A stretch of 64,000 nt of DNA from Arthrobacter sp. MYb214 (lineage in GTDB: Bacteria > Actinomycetota > Actinomycetes > Actinomycetales > Micrococcaceae). Below, piece after piece: positions 35,151 to 43,413 of the stretch. Both the position numbers and the translations under genes were made by a program. The stretch covers positions 620,001 to 684,000 of the forward strand of contig NZ_PCPZ01000001.1 in NCBI RefSeq assembly GCF_002979865.1, read 5' to 3'. The notes under the pieces were generated by a model that had not been told where the DNA came from, made no database searches, and worked only from the letters and a program-made list of their open reading frames with translations. Numbering within the stretch: the first letter of the stretch is position 1; every line of letters begins with the position of its first letter.

Positions 35151-38111
35151 CTATTTCAGTTCGCGTACTGGAACACCCACACCGAGCATTACCGGTTGCC
35201 CGGCAGGCTCAGCTGGCTTATCTTTCTGCGAACCGGAGGCATCCATCTGAACTACCGAACCGGTAGCGGCGGATACCTCTGCCACGAGAACCTCTGCAGT
35301 CGCATCGCCCTGGACCGAGGTGGCCCGACGACTGCGACGCTTTGGCTTCGTGGAATTCTGTGGGGCTGCCGCGGTGGCGGCAACTGGGACGGAAGCCGCG
35401 GGGCTGCTGGACTCAGCAGGCGCGCTGGCAGCAGGCATGGCCAGGCCGGTGAGCACCGGCTGGTCCTGCTGTGCCGCTTCCTGCGGACGCGAAGCACGGC
35501 GTGAACGCTTGCGCGGCTGGTCCTCGGACGTCGAGGCGGCAACAGGTTCAGGAGCAGCCTGCTGTTCCTGGTTGGCCTGAGCTTCCTCGTTGCCCGAAGC
35601 GTTTTCCTCGGACTGGTTGCGTCCGCGTCCACGGGAGCGTGAACGGCGGCGCGGCTTGCGGCTGCCGTCCTGCTCGTCGCTGGACTCATCCTGGCCCGGC
35701 AACGCTGCTTCCAGCGCTTCCAGGGTAACCGAGGCCTCGGTGCCCTGCGCAGACGCCGCGGACTTGGCCACAGGAATCTGTTCGCCCTCGATGCTCACTG
35801 CGTTTTCAGCAGCGGCATCCAGGTGCGAAGCGGCGGCAATGCTGGCCAGGGCGTTGCGCGTGGCTTCGTCCTTCTCCCCTGCTGCCGGCTCCTGCTTCTC
35901 AACTGGCTTCTGCTCGTCCTTCTCGCCGCCACGACGGCGGCGGGAGTTGCGGCTTGGCTTGTCGTTGAACTTCTTGCTGTGCGCTTCGCCCTGCGAGTTG
36001 AAGGTCTTGCGCGATTCAACTGGCTCTTCGTGGGTGATGAAGCCAGCACCTGCACAGTGCTCGCACTCTTCACCGAAGACTTCGAGCAGGCCGGTGCCCA
36101 TGCGCTTGCGCGTCATCTGGACCAGACCCAGCGAGGTCACTTCAGCAACCTGGTGCTTGGTCCGGTCGCGGCCCAGGCACTCCACCAGGCGGCGCAGCAC
36201 CAGATCGCGGTTGGATTCCAGGACCATGTCGATGAAGTCGATGACGATGATGCCGCCGATGTCACGCAGGCGCAGCTGGCGGACCACTTCTTCGGCCGCT
36301 TCCAGGTTGTTCTTGGTCACGGTCTCTTCGAGGTTGCCGCCCGAACCGGTGAATTTACCGGTGTTCACGTCGATGACGGTCATCGCTTCGGTGCGGTCGA
36401 TGACCAGCGAACCACCCGAAGGCAGGAAGACCTTGCGGTCCAGCGCCTTGGCGATCTGCTCGTCCACACGGAAGTTGGCGAAGATGTCCTCTTCGGCTTC
36501 CCACTTCTCCAGGCGGCCCATCAGATCCGGTGCCACGTACATGACGTAGGCCTCGATGGTGTCCCAGGCGTGGTCACCGGAGACGATCAGCTTGGTGAAG
36601 TCCTCGTTGAAGACGTCGCGGACCACCTTGATGGTCAGATCGGGTTCCGAGTACAGCAGTTCCGGAGCCAGGGTCTTGGTGGAGTTGGCCTGCTCTTCGA
36701 TGCCTTCCCACTGCGCACGCAGCCGGTTGATATCGTTGGTCAGTTCTTCCTCGGAAGCGCCTTCGGCGGCGGTGCGCACGATGACGCCCGCGTTTTCCGG
36801 CAGGTGGTCCTTCAGGATCTTCTTCAGGCGCTGGCGTTCGACATCAGGGAGCTTGCGCGAGATGCCGGTCATCGAACCACCTGGCACGTAGACCAGGTAG
36901 CGTCCAGGCAGGGAGATCTGGCTGGTCAGCCGGGCGCCCTTGTGGCCTACCGGGTCCTTGGTGACCTGCACCAGGACCGAGTCGCCAGCCTTCAAGGCGT
37001 TCTCAATGCGGCGCGGCGCGCCTTCGAGAGCGGCTACGTCCCAGTTCACTTCGCCTGCGTACAGCACGGCGTTGCGGCCGCGGCCGATATCCACGAAAGC
37101 AGCTTCCATGGATGGCAGCACATTCTGCACCTTGCCGACGTACACGTTGCCGATCAGCGAATCCTGCTGGGTCTTGGAGACGAAGTGCTCTGCAAGCACT
37201 CCATCTTCCAGTACGCCGATCTGGATGCGGTCCTCGCGCTGGCGCACGATCATCTTGCGCTCGACGGATTCGCGGCGGGCCAGGAACTCGGCCTCGGTGA
37301 TCACCTGGCGGCGGCGACCGGTTTCGCGTGATTCGCGGCGGCGCTGGCGCTTGGCTTCCAATCGGGTGGAACCGCGCACCGAAGCGACCTTGTCGTTGAC
37401 CGAGCTGTGGCTTTCGATACTGCCACGCGGGGCGCGCACACGGGTAACGGTGTTCGGCGGATCATCCTGCGAGCCGCCCTCAAGTTCCAGATCCACTTCC
37501 CCGCGGCGACGGCGGCGGCGGCGGCGCGAAGTCACGTCGTCGGCATCGGCGTCTGCCTCGGGATCTGCGGCAGCTGCGCGGCGAGCAGGTTCCTGCTTCT
37601 TCGCAACAGCCTGGGCCAGAACAGCCTGAGCTGTTTCCGGCACGGCGAAAGGATTCAAGATCATGGTGCTGCCGTGTTCGGCCAGCAGCATGCCGGTCTG
37701 GTCAACGTCGTTCGCTTCCTCAACCGGTGCAACTTCCTGCTCGGCCGGGGCAGCGATTTCAGCGCTCTGCTCCTGGACGTCTTCCTGCTTGTCCTGGACG
37801 TCTTCCTGCTTGGCCGCGGCGACCTCTACGGCCTCGTCATTCGCGGTATTGCGCACTGCCTGCGCCCGGCGTTCGGCCTGGCGGCTGGCCCGCTTGGTGG
37901 AATCAGGGGTGGAGATCTGGGTGCGGCGGGTGGCCCGCCAGCGGTATGGGCTTTCCTCGACGCCGGCAGCGGCATTGAGTTCGGCCAAGGTCATGGCGCG
38001 ACGCAATGGTCGCGCGGGTGTGGTTGAAACACTGGTACGGCGGGCTCGTGTTGAACGGTTGCCCCGCTTATTACCTTGCGTTCCGCCCTTTCGTTGATTT
38101 GCTGCGCTCAT
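35151..38111 (-). CDS. rne: Ribonuclease E/G family endoribonuclease
   Basis: A 986-residue RNase with a central catalytic core and two long low-complexity arms. Residues 1 to about 275 are rich in Arg/Ala/Glu. The S1 domain follows (GNVYVGKVQNVLPSMEAAFVDIG, seen in part), then the DNase I-like catalytic part with VIDVNTGKFTG and GGIIVIDFIDM (the Mg-binding Asp residues). The zinc-link motif CEHC lies after VFGEE. About residues 700-986 are an Arg/Ser/Ala-rich arm with acidic patches. This layout with core in the middle is usual in actinobacteria. It follows the convergent leader gap and lies upstream of rplU. Confidence 0.95.
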   Translation of the reverse strand: MSAANQRKGGTQGNKRGNRSTRARRTSVSTTPARPLRRAMTLAELNAAAGVEESPYRWRATRRTQISTPDSTKRASRQAERRAQAVRNTANDEAVEVAAAKQEDVQDKQEDVQEQSAEIAAPAEQEVAPVEEANDVDQTGMLLAEHGSTMILNPFAVPETAQAVLAQAVAKKQEPARRAAAADPEADADADDVTSRRRRRRRRGEVDLELEGGSQDDPPNTVTRVRAPRGSIESHSSVNDKVASVRGSTRLEAKRQRRRESRETGRRRQVITEAEFLARRESVERKMIVRQREDRIQIGVLEDGVLAEHFVSKTQQDSLIGNVYVGKVQNVLPSMEAAFVDIGRGRNAVLYAGEVNWDVAALEGAPRRIENALKAGDSVLVQVTKDPVGHKGARLTSQISLPGRYLVYVPGGSMTGISRKLPDVERQRLKKILKDHLPENAGVIVRTAAEGASEEELTNDINRLRAQWEGIEEQANSTKTLAPELLYSEPDLTIKVVRDVFNEDFTKLIVSGDHAWDTIEAYVMYVAPDLMGRLEKWEAEEDIFANFRVDEQIAKALDRKVFLPSGGSLVIDRTEAMTVIDVNTGKFTGSGGNLEETVTKNNLEAAEEVVRQLRLRDIGGIIVIDFIDMVLESNRDLVLRRLVECLGRDRTKHQVAEVTSLGLVQMTRKRMGTGLLEVFGEECEHCAGAGFITHEEPVESRKTFNSQGEAHSKKFNDKPSRNSRRRRGGEKDEQKPVEKQEPAAGEKDEATRNALASIAAASHLDAAAENAVSIEGEQIPVAKSAASAQGTEASVTLEALEAALPGQDESSDEQDGSRKPRRRSRSRGRGRNQSEENASGNEEAQANQEQQAAPEPVAASTSEDQPRKRSRRASRPQEAAQQDQPVLTGLAMPAASAPAESSSPAASVPVAATAAAPQNSTKPKRRSRRATSVQGDATAEVLVAEVSAATGSVVQMDASGSQKDKPAEPAGQPVMLGVGVPVRELK

Positions 38112-38600
38112 TTAAATTCGCGTACTCCTACTATGTCCCGCTCGGGCATCCTCCACAGACGGCGCCGTTGCTGAAACTACAATCATCACGTGTCGCTTGG
38201 CCTACTTATCTTCCAGTAGTCCGGACACAAAAGCTCGCTATTTTCCGCGGGTTCGACGCTGGTCCAAATTTCTGAACCAGGCGCAAATCCTGCGGATCAA
38301 CGTGGCCTAAGAAAACCGGCTGCTTTCCTTTGCAGCCCTACGATCCGCGGTATTCCCCCGGGAGGCGCACATATTGGGCACTCAACCGAAGCGATGCATC
38401 GCCTGTCGATCTGTTGTTTCAAAAGTCTGTCGTCGGGTTGAAAGCAGACTGTGGATCCGCGAACAACCATTCCCATTCTCTCATATTTCGTTCACGCCTT
38501 GTTCATTGCTTCTCACCAGATGCACAGAAATGCTTCCTAGTATGAAAAAGGCCTTGGCGGAATAACCCGCTTTCCTATGAACTTATGGAATAGTCAAAAC
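38112..38600. other. Divergent intergenic region between rne and the VKOR-type gene
   Basis: About 490 bases with no supported gene. It must carry the rne promoter (minus strand, probably with a long leader) and that of the VKOR-type gene. A small hairpin, GGCTGC (38318-38323) with GCAGCC (38332-38337), is visible. Open frames here have no ribosome site. Confidence 0.5.
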
Positions 38601-39224
38601 ATGGTTTCATCACAAGAAAATAGCCACGGCTCGGGCGTGTTGCCCTGGTGGGCTAAGGAACGCGGCTTCGGGCTGTTCATCATCGTTACGGGATTGATCT
38701 CTTGGCTCGCCGCCGGAATCCTGGTCCTGGAACGCTTGGAGTTGTACAAGAACCCCGACTACATCACCAGTTGCGACGTCAATCCCTGGATCTCCTGTGG
38801 CACCGTGATGAAATCCGAGCAGGCAGGAATTTTCGGATTCCCCAATCCCTTCTTCGGGATCGTTTGCTTCGCTGTTGTTATCGCCATCGGCTTCGCCCTG
38901 CTGGCCGGCGCAACAAACCTGAAGCGCTGGTTCTGGCTGTGCTTCCAGCTGGGCATCACCGCCGCTATGGGCTTGGTGATCTGGTTCTGGTCCCAGGCCC
39001 TGTATGAAATCAACGCCCTGTGCCCTTACTGCATGGTCGTGTGGGCCATGACGATTCCCTTGTTCGTGTTCACGACCGCACGCAATGTGCTTACCGGCGT
39101 GATTTCTGCTGGAGTCGGCGTGAAGAAGTTCTTCGCCGAGTGGAGCTGGATCATTACCGCCGTCATCTGGGCGCTCGTTGCCGCATCGGTCGTCCTGCGT
39201 TTCCCGCTCGCCTTCTTCGGCTAG
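38601..39224 (+). CDS. Vitamin K epoxide reductase (VKOR)-type membrane protein
   Basis: A 207-residue membrane protein with four or five helices. The two periplasm-facing cysteines are in SCDVNPWISCG, and the redox pair is CPYC in LCPYCMVVW. Bacterial VKOR replaces DsbB: it reoxidises a DsbA-type thioredoxin and passes electrons to menaquinone. No fused thioredoxin domain and no DsbA gene are seen nearby. ATG at 38601 has GGAAT upstream; an ATG 8 codons earlier (38577) is possible. A perfect hairpin follows the stop. Confidence 0.92.
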   Translation: MVSSQENSHGSGVLPWWAKERGFGLFIIVTGLISWLAAGILVLERLELYKNPDYITSCDVNPWISCGTVMKSEQAGIFGFPNPFFGIVCFAVVIAIGFALLAGATNLKRWFWLCFQLGITAAMGLVIWFWSQALYEINALCPYCMVVWAMTIPLFVFTTARNVLTGVISAGVGVKKFFAEWSWIITAVIWALVAASVVLRFPLAFFG

Positions 39225-39244
39225 AGCCCGGCTTCCATGCCCAC

Positions 39245-39278
39245 CTGCGGGGCCGCTACTTCGGTAGCGGCCCCGCAG
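39245..39278 (+). terminator. Hairpin terminator after the VKOR-type gene
   Basis: A perfect 15-base GC-rich stem (39245-39259 with 39264-39278) with a stable TTCG loop, 20 bases after the stop. No T-tract. Confidence 0.75.
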
Positions 39279-39484
39279 TGCTGTTCCTGGCGCTCCCCCA
39301 CCCCGCCGCCAACCAGGTCGGCCGGCCTTGTGCCGCTGCTTGTTGCACCCCGGCGCGCCACCGGCGCCAAGACATCCCGCTTCGGCCTTCGATCCGCGTC
39401 AAAACGGCCATCGGCAAGGCCGGGAAGGGTTCGCCGTCAACGATCTTCCGGATACTGCCCAGCTAGACCCGGTAGATTAGAAGC

Positions 39485-40072
39485 ATGGCAAGTGACATAT
39501 GGAACACAGAAAATGCCCAGGACTACGGAATCAACCTGCTGATTTCCGAACACCTTCGGCTCCGTGAACTACAAGAGGAAGATCTTGCGTTCCTCACCCA
39601 ATGGTGGAATAGCCCAGAATTCATGGCCCTGCAGGGCAACCTGGTACTTCCCCACCCGATCACCGAAGCCGCAGAACTCTTCAAATCGCGCAGCGTCAAC
39701 CGTGGCACTACCGACGGCGTGGGACTTTCCATCACGCTTCCCGATGACACGCTGATCGGGCACACCGCTTTGTACGACTACAACGCGCCGGCCCGTTCGG
39801 CCGAATTGATGATCATGATCGGTGGTTCAAATGTGGGCCAAGGCTATGGCACCTTGGCCACCAAGATGATCATCGACTACGGCTTCCGCGAGATGGGCTT
39901 GAACCGCATCGGCTTGAACGCCTGGGCGTACAACGAGCGCGCACTGCGCACCTTCAACCGCGCAGGATTCCGCGAAGAGGGCCGAGTGCGCCAGGCTGGA
40001 TTCCACGATGGGTCGTTCCACGACAAGATCATCATGGGCCTGCTGGCCAAGGAGTACTTCAACGCCAGGTAA
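39485..40072 (+). CDS. GNAT-family N-acetyltransferase
   Basis: A 195-residue RimJ/RimL-like acetyltransferase. LRLRELQEEDLAFL is the typical start of the fold, the acetyl-CoA loop is GSNVGQGYGTLATKMI, and RIGLNAWAYNERALRTFNRAGFREEG is typical of the subfamily (in part). Substrate could be an N-terminus, an amino acid or a small molecule. It is a single gene bounded by hairpins. Confidence 0.92.
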   Translation: MASDIWNTENAQDYGINLLISEHLRLRELQEEDLAFLTQWWNSPEFMALQGNLVLPHPITEAAELFKSRSVNRGTTDGVGLSITLPDDTLIGHTALYDYNAPARSAELMIMIGGSNVGQGYGTLATKMIIDYGFREMGLNRIGLNAWAYNERALRTFNRAGFREEGRVRQAGFHDGSFHDKIIMGLLAKEYFNAR

Positions 40073-40100
40073 TCCGCACAGGCAGAGAACGAGACCTCAA

Positions 40101-40137
40101 CAGAGCTGGGGCCGCGCACTGCGCGGCCCCAGCTCTG
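40101..40137 (+). terminator. Hairpin terminator after the GNAT gene
   Basis: A perfect 17-base stem (40101-40117 with 40121-40137) with a three-base loop, 28 bases after the stop. No T-tract. Confidence 0.8.
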
Positions 40138-40147
40138 CTGCGTCAGT

Positions 40148-40420
40148 TCACTTCTGGACCAGACCCGCATAATCGGTCTGATAGCCCGTTACAGGCTGGT
40201 GAGGGATTTCTTCCCAGCGTTCTGGATCTTCTTGCTGGACTTCGCCCGATGCCATTCCGAGCAGCAATTCCTTGAGCGCAAGAACATTTTGGCGAATCAA
40301 CTTGCCGCGGGACTTCTGCCCGAGGCTTCCGTCACTGCTATTTCCACTGGTTTCAAAGAAGACCACCGGGTTTCGATGCCCGTCGGCATTGAGCCCCCGG
40401 TAGTTCAAGCCCAGCATCAT
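40148..40420 (-). CDS. Small hypothetical protein, doubtful
   Basis: A 90-residue open frame with plausible amino-acid use (SLGQKSRGKLIRQNVLALKE; ERWEEIPHQPVTGYQTDY). It has no ribosome site, and its start lies in non-coding-looking sequence. It ends next to a 17-base hairpin that could serve both strands. It is the only candidate in the 537-base gap 40073-40609; it may be a gene remnant. No family recognised. Confidence 0.35.
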   Translation of the reverse strand: MMLGLNYRGLNADGHRNPVVFFETSGNSSDGSLGQKSRGKLIRQNVLALKELLLGMASGEVQQEDPERWEEIPHQPVTGYQTDYAGLVQK

Positions 40421-40609
40421 TGCAGAGACGACGCCGCAGGAATGCCGGGGAAATCAGCCCGTGGGTGCACGAATCGATGCATTCGGGCACGAAAACGGGT
40501 TAGTGGCCAGTGTGAACGCCAAAAAATCAGCATTTCGGTGTTGCCTTGGGACCTTGTCAAGTCGTTAGCCTATTGTTAGAGCTATCAGAACCAGCTACAA
40601 GGAGCGACT

Positions 40610-41899
40610 ATGGCTTTTTTCCGTAAGGTCAGGCCCGCCGCGTTGTTGAAAAAGCAACCTCAGGACGACAAGCCGACACCTGCCGAGCACCACCGTGTTC
40701 CGGCCAGGGACGCCAAACCAGATTTCACGGTCACCAGCCTGTGGACCGACTTGCTAGGACGCCTAGGCATTCGAAGCGCCCAGCTGCTGGTAGTTGGCGC
40801 GCTGGCAACATTCCTCATCATCGGCATGCTCCGCTTGACCATGATCGTGATCCCGACGTTGCTGGCCGTCATCATTTCCTGTGCGTTGTGGCCCCTGGTG
40901 GTCAAGCTGCGCAAGTTTGTTTCCCCGATGCTGGCAGCATGGATCGTTTTTCTCGGATCCCTATTGGTCCTCGGAGGCATTGGCACCGGCCTGGTCTTCT
41001 CGGTCATCAAGGAATGGCCAAAGCTCGTTGACCAAGCTGTTGAGGGCTTCAACCAGCTCAATGACATGGTTCAGGGCTTCATCGGCACGATGCCTTTCAG
41101 CGTCGACCAGAGCCAGATCGATAATGTTGTCGAAACGGTAACCGGCTTCTTGACCAGTTCCCAGTTCGGCACCGGCGCTTTGAACACGCTGAGCGCAGCA
41201 GGCAGCTTCGTGACCGGCCTGGTCCTGCTGCTGGTGATCCTGTTCTTCTTCCTGAAGGACGGCGACAAGATCTGGGCCTTTGCCGTGTCGTGGACTCCAC
41301 GCCACTACCGCAACAAGTGGATTCTTTCCGGCGACCGCGCGCTGCGCACCTTCGGCGGCTACATCCGCGGTACTGCCACCGTGGCCGCGGTGGATGCTTT
41401 GGGCATCACCGCGACGCTGCTGATCGTGCAGGTTCCATTGGCCATCCCGCTAGGCGTCATTGTCTTCCTCGGTTCCTTCGTGCCGATGGTAGGTGCCACC
41501 GTTGCCGGCATCCTGGCCACGCTGATTGCATTGGTTACCAACGGACCTGTGGTGGCGCTGATCGTGCTGGCTGCGGTGATCCTGGTGAACCAGCTGGAGG
41601 GCAACTTCCTGCAGCCGGTCGTCATGGCCAACGCCCTGAGCCTGCATGCACTGGTCGTGCTGATGGCACTGACCGCAGGCACCGTCCTGGCAGGCATCGT
41701 TGGCGCCGTCCTGGCGGTGCCACTGGTGGCCGCTTCATGGGCGGTGATCAAGGTATGGACCGGGCGCGACAAATCCGATGCGGTGGCTGAAGCCAGCGAG
41801 GACATCAAGTCTGAAGTCGAGATCAGCGAAGAGCAAGCGGCTTTCGACAAACTCGAAGCGAAGGAACAGCACCAGGAATCCCTCAAGGATTCCGAGTAG
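40610..41899 (+). CDS. AI-2E family transporter (PerM/YdiK-like)
   Basis: A 429-residue membrane protein with a basic cytoplasmic N-terminus (about 50 residues) and about eight helices. Family marks are FFLKDGDKIW, GYIRGTATVAAVDALGI, and the region FLGSFVPMVGATVAGILATLIAL. The C-terminal tail of about 45 residues is acidic. Despite the name, members include Na+/Li+ antiporters and uncharacterised exporters, so quorum-signal export should not be assumed. ATG at 40610 has AAGGAG upstream. A terminator follows. Confidence 0.92.
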   Translation: MAFFRKVRPAALLKKQPQDDKPTPAEHHRVPARDAKPDFTVTSLWTDLLGRLGIRSAQLLVVGALATFLIIGMLRLTMIVIPTLLAVIISCALWPLVVKLRKFVSPMLAAWIVFLGSLLVLGGIGTGLVFSVIKEWPKLVDQAVEGFNQLNDMVQGFIGTMPFSVDQSQIDNVVETVTGFLTSSQFGTGALNTLSAAGSFVTGLVLLLVILFFFLKDGDKIWAFAVSWTPRHYRNKWILSGDRALRTFGGYIRGTATVAAVDALGITATLLIVQVPLAIPLGVIVFLGSFVPMVGATVAGILATLIALVTNGPVVALIVLAAVILVNQLEGNFLQPVVMANALSLHALVVLMALTAGTVLAGIVGAVLAVPLVAASWAVIKVWTGRDKSDAVAEASEDIKSEVEISEEQAAFDKLEAKEQHQESLKDSE

Positions 41900-41911
41900 C
41901 TGTTGCGGCTG

Positions 41912-41938
41912 GGGCGCTCCTGCACGTCAGGGGCGCCC
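41912..41938 (+). terminator. Intrinsic terminator after the AI-2E family gene
   Basis: An 11-base stem with one G-T pair (41912-41922 with 41928-41938) followed by TTCCTTTT. Confidence 0.85.
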
Positions 41939-42251
41939 TTCCTTTTGCCACTTAAATGCTCTTGATCGAATTATTTCCAATTAATTCTCAAAGAGTTCAT
42001 GCCCTCATCCAGCCCCGGCTTCCCGGGGTTTTCGCGCTGGGGACAAGACCGGTGGACCCGATCCCGCGTTGCCGTGGATGTGGTTTGTGTGTTTAATGTG
42101 ACTGAAGTGATGGAAGTGGAGCGACGCGGGATGCGCAATCGCCTTGAGAAGTTTTGCTGCATGTCTTCGTTTTCCCCAACAGGGAAAACCCGCGCCACGC
42201 TTCGCCCGCAATCAATGTGCTAACGCGCACTGAAGACTGGGAGGTATCCAC
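41939..42251. other. Non-coding stretch with unassigned hairpins
   Basis: About 310 bases without a supported gene. It starts AT-rich (41950-42000). It holds the hairpin-plus-T-run at 42012-42032 and a perfect 8-base stem GTTTTCCC/GGGAAAAC at 42169-42189. No promoter is convincing. Confidence 0.4.
42012..42032 (+). terminator. Orphan terminator-like hairpin
   Basis: CCCCGG-CTTC-CCGGGG followed by TTTT, about 75 bases after the terminator of the AI-2E family gene. It may be a back-up terminator or the end of a short transcript. Confidence 0.5.
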
Positions 42252-42458
42252 GTGCTGGAATTCAGCAATGACGGAGCAGATAAGTATCTTTCGCACATAG
42301 TCGGCCCTATCACCGACCACCACCAGGTGGTCAGGATCGGCGCTGCAGAGCAGCTGCCGCTGGACTCGACCGCACAGGCGCTCGGAAGTTCGGTGCAGCA
42401 GGCAGCTAGCCCGCAAGGAGCTATGCTCGCCCAGGACAGTTTGGATGACTGGTTCTAG
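42252..42458 (+). CDS. Small hypothetical protein
   Basis: A 68-residue frame with a GTG start and GGGAGG seven bases upstream, acidic overall, ending LAQDSLDDWF. Codon third positions are GC-biased but less than in neighbours. It is followed 19 bases later by a hairpin with A-run on one side and T-run on the other, which could end it as well as ndk. Reasonable evidence for a real small gene, but no family is recognised and there is no membrane helix. Confidence 0.45.
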   Translation: MLEFSNDGADKYLSHIVGPITDHHQVVRIGAAEQLPLDSTAQALGSSVQQAASPQGAMLAQDSLDDWF

Positions 42459-42477
42459 GACCCGCTTCCAGGCATGA

Positions 42478-42510
42478 AAAATCCCGGCAGTTTCCAACTG
42501 CCGGGATTTT
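42478..42510. terminator. Bidirectional terminator between the small gene and ndk
   Basis: A perfect 15-base stem (42478-42492 with 42496-42510), loop TCC, starting AAAA and ending TTTT. It can terminate ndk on the minus strand and the small gene on the plus strand. Confidence 0.85.
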
Positions 42511-42521
42511 CGCGTTTCGAT

Positions 42522-42938
42522 CTACTTGCCGAACCAGATGCCGATCTCGCGCTCGGCGGACTCGACGGAGTCCGAACCGTGGACCAGGTTCTGCTGGACC
42601 TTCAGGCCCCAGTCGCGGCCGAAGTCGCCACGGATGGTGCCTGGAGCCGCGGTGGTCGGGTCGGTGGTGCCAGCCAGCGAACGGAAGCCGGGGATAACGC
42701 CCTGGCCTTCAGCCACGATCGCCACCACCGGACCGGAGAGCATGAACTCAACCAGCGGCTCGTAGAATGGCTTGCCTTCGTGCTCTGCATAGTGCTCGGC
42801 GAGCAGCTCGCGAGTAGCTTCCAGCTGCTGCAGCTTGGCAATGGTGTAGCCCTTGGCTTCAATGCGGCCAAGGATCTGTCCGGTCAGACCGCGCTTGACG
42901 CCATCTGGCTTGACCAGGATCAGGGTACGTTCAGTCAT
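42522..42938 (-). CDS. ndk: Nucleoside diphosphate kinase
   Basis: A 138-residue enzyme equilibrating nucleoside di- and triphosphates by way of a phosphohistidine. The active-site His is in NLVHGSDSVESAEREI; LILVKPDGVKRGLTGQILGRIE is the N-terminal signature (in part). It lies downstream of the DUF4233 gene with a 40-base gap. Confidence 0.97.
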   Translation of the reverse strand: MTERTLILVKPDGVKRGLTGQILGRIEAKGYTIAKLQQLEATRELLAEHYAEHEGKPFYEPLVEFMLSGPVVAIVAEGQGVIPGFRSLAGTTDPTTAAPGTIRGDFGRDWGLKVQQNLVHGSDSVESAEREIGIWFGK

Positions 42939-42978
42939 GTGACTACCTCTTCGTATCGTTGATGTACTTCTTAGGTTC

Positions 42979-43413
42979 TCAGGCTTGCTCGGGGTTCGCT
43001 TTTTCCCAGGCTTCTTGGGCGGCGGCGCGGCGCTTGTTCACTGCGTCGATTTCGCCGCCCTTGTTCAGCGCATACCACCAGCACAGGGCGAAGGCCGCTG
43101 CGAGGTAGAACATGTCCGGCAGGATGAAGCCGCACAGGAAGAACACTACCTGCAGGATCCAGCCGATGATGTAGCCGATCTTCTTGCCCAGCAGGGCGCA
43201 GTTGAAGATGCACAGCAGCGCCACGGCAGCGCCGAGGCTGAGCACGACCACCGGTTCTCCGCCACGCTTGAGCCCGAAGGCCGCGAGGGTGACGAACACC
43301 GCCAGCAGCGCCTCGCAGACCAGCACTGTTGATGCGAACATCATTTTCGTGGAGCGCTGCTTCTTCTTCATCCCAGGACGCCACTCGCGCTGGGCACGGG
43401 TGAGTTTAGCCAT
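42979..43413 (-). CDS. DUF4233 membrane protein
   Basis: A 144-residue protein. The basic N-terminus (MAKLTRAQREWRPGMKKKQRS) is followed by four hydrophobic helices and a charged tail (KRRAAAQEAWEKANPEQA). DUF4233 proteins are found beside folC in actinobacteria and have no known function. ATG at 43413 overlaps the folC stop (TGATG), so a longer frame to 43650 is rejected. Confidence 0.9.
   Translation of the reverse strand: MAKLTRAQREWRPGMKKKQRSTKMMFASTVLVCEALLAVFVTLAAFGLKRGGEPVVVLSLGAAVALLCIFNCALLGKKIGYIIGWILQVVFFLCGFILPDMFYLAAAFALCWWYALNKGGEIDAVNKRRAAAQEAWEKANPEQA

Noticed and set aside
42093-42497. A 134-codon minus frame upstream of ndk.
   Set aside because: It crosses the bidirectional terminator and has no start signal; the plus-strand small frame is better supported.
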